A program made the position numbers and the translations under genes. Of a stretch of 64,000 bases of DNA, positions 60,551 to 64,000 are shown one piece after another. Every line of letters starts with the position of its first letter. Positions within the stretch are counted from its first letter, which is position 1. The notes under the pieces were generated by a model that was not told where the DNA came from, did not search any database, and worked only from the letters and a program-made list of their open reading frames with translations. Origin of the DNA: RPQJ01 sp963696545 (GTDB lineage Bacteria > Pseudomonadota > Gammaproteobacteria > Steroidobacterales > Steroidobacteraceae). The stretch covers positions 434,001 to 498,000 of the forward strand of contig CAVOKQ010000007.1 of NCBI GenBank assembly GCA_963696545.1, written 5' to 3'.

Positions 60551-60979
60551 TCAGATATCGAGCGGCTTGGGCTGCTGCGCGGCGTGCGGGTGCTTCGCGC
60601 CCTGGAACACGTGCAGCTTCTTGAACATCGCGCGGCCGAGCGGATTCTTGGGCAGCATGCCCTTGACCGCGGACTCGATCGCGCGCTCCGGGTGCTCGGC
60701 CAGCATCTTCTCGAGCGACTTGCTCTTGATGCCGCCGATCGCGCCCGTGTGCCAGTAGTAGATCTTGTCGCGCAGCTTGTTGCCGGTGACGCGGATCTTC
60801 TCGGCGTTGAGAACGATGATGTGGTCGCCGGTATCCACGTGCGGGGTGTACTCGGCCTTGTGCTTGCCGCGCAGGCGCATGGCGAGCTCGGTCGACAGTC
60901 GACCGAGCGTCTTGCCGCTCGCGTCCACCACGTACCAGTCGCGCCGCACCTGCTCGGGGCGTGCAAAAACGGTGCTCAT
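60551..60979 (-). CDS. rplM: 50S ribosomal protein L13
   Basis: L13 (142 residues) has WYVVDASGKTLGRLSTELAMRLRGKHKAEYTPH, DHIIVLNAEKIRVTGNKL and the signature GMLPKNPLGRAMFKKLHVF. The ATG at 60979 is placed by homology, with GGAGCCTCCCGATG-type spacing upstream. Confidence 0.98.
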   Translation of the reverse strand: MSTVFARPEQVRRDWYVVDASGKTLGRLSTELAMRLRGKHKAEYTPHVDTGDHIIVLNAEKIRVTGNKLRDKIYYWHTGAIGGIKSKSLEKMLAEHPERAIESAVKGMLPKNPLGRAMFKKLHVFQGAKHPHAAQQPKPLDI

Positions 60980-61137
60980 CGGGAGGCTCCAGGGAACCTG
61001 ACAGTCCTGCAAAGAGCCGCGAATCTTACTGTACGGACGCCCGTATTGCAAAGCCCCCGGATGGGGTGCCGTCAGGGCCCCCGGCGGGCCGTGGCCGCCC
61101 CGGGGCGTACCCACATAACACCCATATAATGAGAGGC

Positions 61138-61817
61138 ATGCCCACCATCCGCCGGCTGAGCCTCGCCGACCGCCTGATCCGGGAAATCGACCGCGGGCTG
61201 CGCACCGTGGCCGCCTCAAACGTGGCCGCGCGGCCCAATCCGGCCGGAAAAGCCGCGGAAACCGTGGCCGAACCGGCCGCCCGGCGCCATGCCGCCGGAC
61301 TGATGCGGGTAAATCATGCCGGGCGAGATCGCGGCCCAGGCCCTGTACCACGGCCAGGCCCTGACCGCCCGGGACCCGAAGGTCCGGCAGTCACTGCTCG
61401 ATGCTGCCCGCGATGAGACGGATCACCTGGCATGGTGCGAGGATCGCGTCCGCGAACTGGACAGCCACACCAGCCTGCTCTCCCCGTTCTGGTATGCGGG
61501 CGCGTTCACGATCGGCGCGATGACCGGGCTCGCCGGCGACCGCACGAGCCTGGGGTTCGTCGCCGAGACGGAAAAACAGGTCGTCGAGCACCTCGAATCG
61601 CATCTGCACGAGCTGCCGGAGGACGACGAGCGCTCGCGGCGGATCGTCGCGCAGATGCAGGCGGACGAGGATCGCCACGGCTCGGATGCACGCAAGGCCG
61701 GCGCGCCGGGAACTGCCTCGACCCATCCGCGAACTGATGCGCCGCACCGCGCGGATCATGACCCGGACTGCCTATCGGACTCTAAGAACTTGCGGCATGA
61801 CGAGTACTTGCGATTAA
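61138..61817 (+). CDS. coq7: 2-nonaprenyl-3-methyl-6-methoxy-1,4-benzoquinol hydroxylase (Coq7), frameshifted
   Basis: Coq7 is the di-iron hydroxylase of a late ubiquinone step. The start SLADRLIREIDRGLRTVAA is in one frame up to RVNHAG. The frame then shifts at about 61318 to GEIAAQALYHGQAL, DETDHLAWCEDRVRELDSHTSLLSPFWYAGAFTIGA, ETEKQVVEHLESHL and MQADEDRHG, which hold the carboxylate/His iron ligands. A second shift at about 61705 leads to ELPRPIRELMRRTARIMTRTAYR. The stop is uncertain (61817 is the next TAA in that frame). A TATAAT lies 8 bases before the ATG. Confidence 0.87.
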
Positions 61818-61856
61818 ATCCACAGAACTTTTGACATAAACCACGGGGCGTGACGC

Positions 61857-62615
61857 ATGGAGACCGGGGGAAGACCACTGAGCGACATTCCGGCGATCAA
61901 CCGGTTTCTGAGCTATTGCCGCATCCGCACGGTGCCTTCGAAGACGGTGTTGATCCACGCCGGCGACGTGCCGGACGTCCTCTACTACGTGATCAAGGGC
62001 TCGGTGGAAGTCCTGATCGAGGACGAGGAAGGCAACGAGATGGTGCTGGCCTACCTCAACAAGGGCCAGTTCTTCGGCGAGATGGGGCTCTTCCACGAGC
62101 AGCCGCAGCGCAGCGCGTGGGTACGTACACGCTAGCAGTGCGAACTCGCGGAGATGACCTACCCGCGCTTCCGCCAGATCGCTGCGGAGAGCCCGACGCT
62201 GCTGTTCGAGCTCGCCACGCAGCTCGCGAGCCGCCTCGACCGCACCAACAAGAAGCTCGGCGACCTCGCGTTCGTGGACGTCACTGGCCGCGTTGCGCAC
62301 GCGATCATGGACCTCTGCAACGAGCCCGACGCCATGACGCATCCGGAAGGCACGCAGATCAAGGTGAGCCGCCAGGAGCTTTCGCGGCTGGTCGGCTGCT
62401 CGCGCGAAATGGCGGGGCGCGTGCTCAAGGTGCTCGAGGAGCAGGGGCTCCTCACCGCGCGCGGCAAGACGATGGTCGTCTACGGCGTGCGGCCGAAGTT
62501 GAAGGGCAAGGCCGCGCAGATGTCCACGCAGCCGAGTGCGCCCTCGCCGCTCGCGATGCGGGCCAGCAAGGCGACCACGGCCGACGAGGAGGACGAGGAG
62601 GACGACGAGGAATGA
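61857..62615 (+). CDS. crp: Crp/Vfr/Clp-like cyclic-nucleotide regulator with in-frame amber codon
   Basis: The cyclic-nucleotide domain runs VLIHAGDVPDVLYYVIKGSVEVLIEDEEGNEM and then GQFFGEMGLF. The DNA-binding part is VTGRVAHAIMDLCNEPDAM, KVSRQELSRLVGCSREMAGRVLKVLEEQGLL. Between them, at RSAWVRTR, a TAG at 62133-62135 interrupts the same frame before QCELAEMTYPRF, where Vfr-type proteins have a sense codon. A Ser/Pro and acidic tail (ADEEDEEDDEE) of about 30 residues is extra. Either the gene is split by a nonsense change or the base call is wrong. Clp/Vfr regulators control virulence and catabolism in related organisms. Confidence 0.88.
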
Positions 62616-62652
62616 GAGAGCGGATGGTGACTGGCGGATAGTGGATAGAAGG

Positions 62653-62674
62653 AAGGCCGGCTCTGCCGGCCTTT
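62653..62674. terminator. Bidirectional terminator between crp and rpe
   Basis: AAGGCCGGC-TCT-GCCGGCCTTT is a 9-bp stem between the convergent crp and rpe genes. T residues on both strands (CCTTTCC and the complementary side) suit termination in either direction. Confidence 0.75.
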
Positions 62675-62698
62675 CCGTCTCCGACTATCCGCTGCTCA

Positions 62699-63377
62699 CT
62701 AACCGCTATTCACTTTCTTGATTTCCGCGTGCATCGCGGCGATCGTCGCGCGGTAGTCCTTCGATCCGAAGATCGCCGATCCGGCGACGAACGTGTCGGC
62801 GCCCGCCGCAGCGACCGCCTTGATGTTGTCCACCTTCACGCCGCCATCGACTTCGAGGCGGATCTCCCGGCCGCTGCGCTCGATCAGCTCGCGGACGCGC
62901 GCGATCTTGGGCAGCGCGGATGCGATGAAGGACTGCCCGCCGAAAACCGGGATTGACCGACATCAGCAGCACCATGTCGATCTTGTCGAGCACATGGTCG
63001 AGCCAGCTGAGCGGCGAGGCAGGGTTCAGCACGATCCCCGGGCGGCAGCCATTCTCGCGGATGAGGCCGATCGTGCGATCGACGTGCTCGCTCGCCTCCG
63101 GGTGGAAGGTGATCCAGGTGGCGCCGGCCTTGGCGAAGTCCGGCACGATCCGGTCCACCGGCTTCACCATCAGGTGCACGTCGATCGGAGCCGTGACACC
63201 CGCCTTGCGCAGCGCCTCGCAGACCAGCGGGCCGATCGTCAGGTTCGGCACGTAGTGGTTGTCCATCACGTCGAAGTGAACGATGTCCGCGCCGGCTTCG
63301 AGCACGGCGCGCACCTCCTCGCCGAGTCGCGAGAAGTCCGCCGACAGTATCGACGGGGCGATCCAGGGCTTCAGCAT
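62699..63377 (-). CDS. rpe: Ribulose-phosphate 3-epimerase, one frameshift
   Basis: Rpe interconverts ribulose-5-phosphate and xylulose-5-phosphate. APSILSADFSRLGEEV, HFDVMDNHYVPNLTIGP, DVHLMVKPVDRIV and HPEAS appear in frame, ending at LMSVNPGF near 62955. There one indel shifts the frame; the expected LEVDGGVKVDNI and AGSAIFGSKDYRATIAAMHAEIKKVNSG are readable in the next frame, ending with TAG at 62699-62701. The length, about 226 residues, is normal. Confidence 0.93.
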
Positions 63378-63423
63378 TGTAGGGCTCCTAGGCCAGCTTC
63401 GGCAACTCTAGCAGGGACGCCGC

Positions 63424-64000
63424 CTACTTCATCCCCCGGTGAGTGCGTATCAGTTCGTAGGCCTCCAGGATGCGGCGCGTGCGTTCGTGCGCGGCCTCGA
63501 TCATCGACTCCGGCAGGCCGTTCGCGACCAGCTTGTCCGGGTGGTTCTGGCTCACGAGCCGGCGATACGCGAGCGTGACCTCGGCATCTGTTGCGCCGGC
63601 GGCAACTCCCAGCACCTGGTACGCATCGGCCAGCCGGCTGGACGCCGATTCCGCGCTCTGCGACGCCCCGTTGCCGGGACGGCCGCGCATGCGGGTCATC
63701 GCTTCGAGCGCCGCAAACTCAAGCGCCGTGATGCCGAGCGCATCGCACATCCGCGCGAGGATCGCCCTGGAGGCCGGGTTGGGCCCCCGCCCTGCAGCGC
63801 AGCCTCGAGCTGGATCTGCACGAAGAGCCGCCTCAAGTCGTCGCGACCGGCAGCGGCGGTGCGCAGGTAACGCAGCTCGTCGTCGAGCGGGAAGTCGGGG
63901 TGCTTGCCTTCGGTGTAGAGGTCCATCGCAAGGCGCATGTCGCGCTCGTTGAGCGAGAAACGCCGCATGGCATCGCGCGCGGCATCGATTTCCTGCTCGG
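63424..64000 (-). CDS. djlA: DjlA-like co-chaperone (TerB and J domains), partial, frameshifted
   Basis: This is the 3' part of a gene that starts beyond the window end. The TerB-like part reads RRFSLNERDMRLAMDLYTEGK, DFPLDDELRYLRTAAAGRDDLRRLFVQIQLEAAL. After a frame change near 63780 it continues ITALEFAALEAM. The C-terminal J domain is DAYQVLGVAAGATDAEVTLAYRRLVSQNHPDKLVANGLPESMIEAAHERTRRILEAYELI, with the HPD motif that stimulates DnaK. An N-terminal membrane segment, usual in DjlA, would be outside the window. Confidence 0.88.
   Translation of the reverse strand, partial: RAGNRCRARCHAAFLAQRARHAPCDGPLHRRQAPRLPARRRAALPAHRRCRSRRLEAALRADPARGCAAGRGPNPASRAILARMCDALGITALEFAALEAMTRMRGRPGNGASQSAESASSRLADAYQVLGVAAGATDAEVTLAYRRLVSQNHPDKLVANGLPESMIEAAHERTRRILEAYELIRTHRGMK

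Noticed and set aside
61125..61130. TATAAT just before coq7 as its promoter
   Set aside because: It is only 8 bases from the ATG and has no -35 partner at 16-18 bases. It would require a leaderless mRNA, so I only mention it in the gene entry.

Overview
The window is a GC-rich, densely coded stretch of a gammaproteobacterial chromosome. The gene orders ygfB-pepP-ubiH-ubiI, zapA-6S RNA-fau and rplM-rpsI, together with coq7 and a Crp-like regulator, point to the Xanthomonadales/Steroidobacterales side of the class. This placement rests on gene content and order only. Many conserved genes near both ends are broken by frameshifts (folA, thyA, the SET gene, coq7, rpe, djlA). These look like assembly or sequencing indels rather than real decay.

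Positions 1-5.1 kb hold an acetyltransferase fragment and, on the minus strand, lgt-thyA-SET-folA, a ClpP-like peptidase and the rRNA methyltransferase rlmI. A thioredoxin-fold DUF255 protein follows on the plus strand. From 21.8 kb down to 7.2 kb, fourteen minus-strand genes are packed with overlaps or short gaps behind a tandem glycine riboswitch with an intrinsic terminator. They are gcvT-gcvH-gcvPA-gcvPB, a PfkB kinase, a 936-residue tandem HtrA-like protein, sua5, an ornithine/diaminopimelate-type decarboxylase, comB, a NhaD-like antiporter, a HAD hydrolase, DUF486, a HIT protein and an M23-type protein.

From 22 to 43 kb there is mostly core metabolism: DUF885 peptidase-ispG-phhB, a CPBP protein lacking its catalytic core, an AraC regulator facing a DUF1254/DUF1214 gene, an AidB-like acyl-CoA dehydrogenase, ubiquinone hydroxylases (ubiI, ubiH), pepP, zapA, 6S RNA, fau, an EVE protein, a 25-residue lysine/alanine protein with its own promoter and terminator, rpiA and glcDEF.

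From 43.3 to 52.1 kb almost every gene is a small, single-domain minus-strand gene (RidA, thioesterase, GNAT, VOC, SRPBCC, GFA, DUF1801, NTF2-like, ArsR), interrupted by an IS3 element that truncates a DUF6265 gene. From about 52.3 to 59.8 kb lies a chromosomal integron. It has an intI gene on the plus strand, a candidate attI, and cassettes on the minus strand running away from it, separated by three clear and two degenerate attC sites. An IS110/IS1111-type element sits between attI and the first cassette gene. The integrase reading frame is broken and its expected catalytic tyrosine reads cysteine, so the integron may no longer recombine.

The right end returns to core genes: tRNA-Gln directly behind rplM-rpsI (with tRNA-derived repeat fragments between it and intI), coq7, a crp-like gene with an in-frame amber codon, rpe and the 3' part of djlA.
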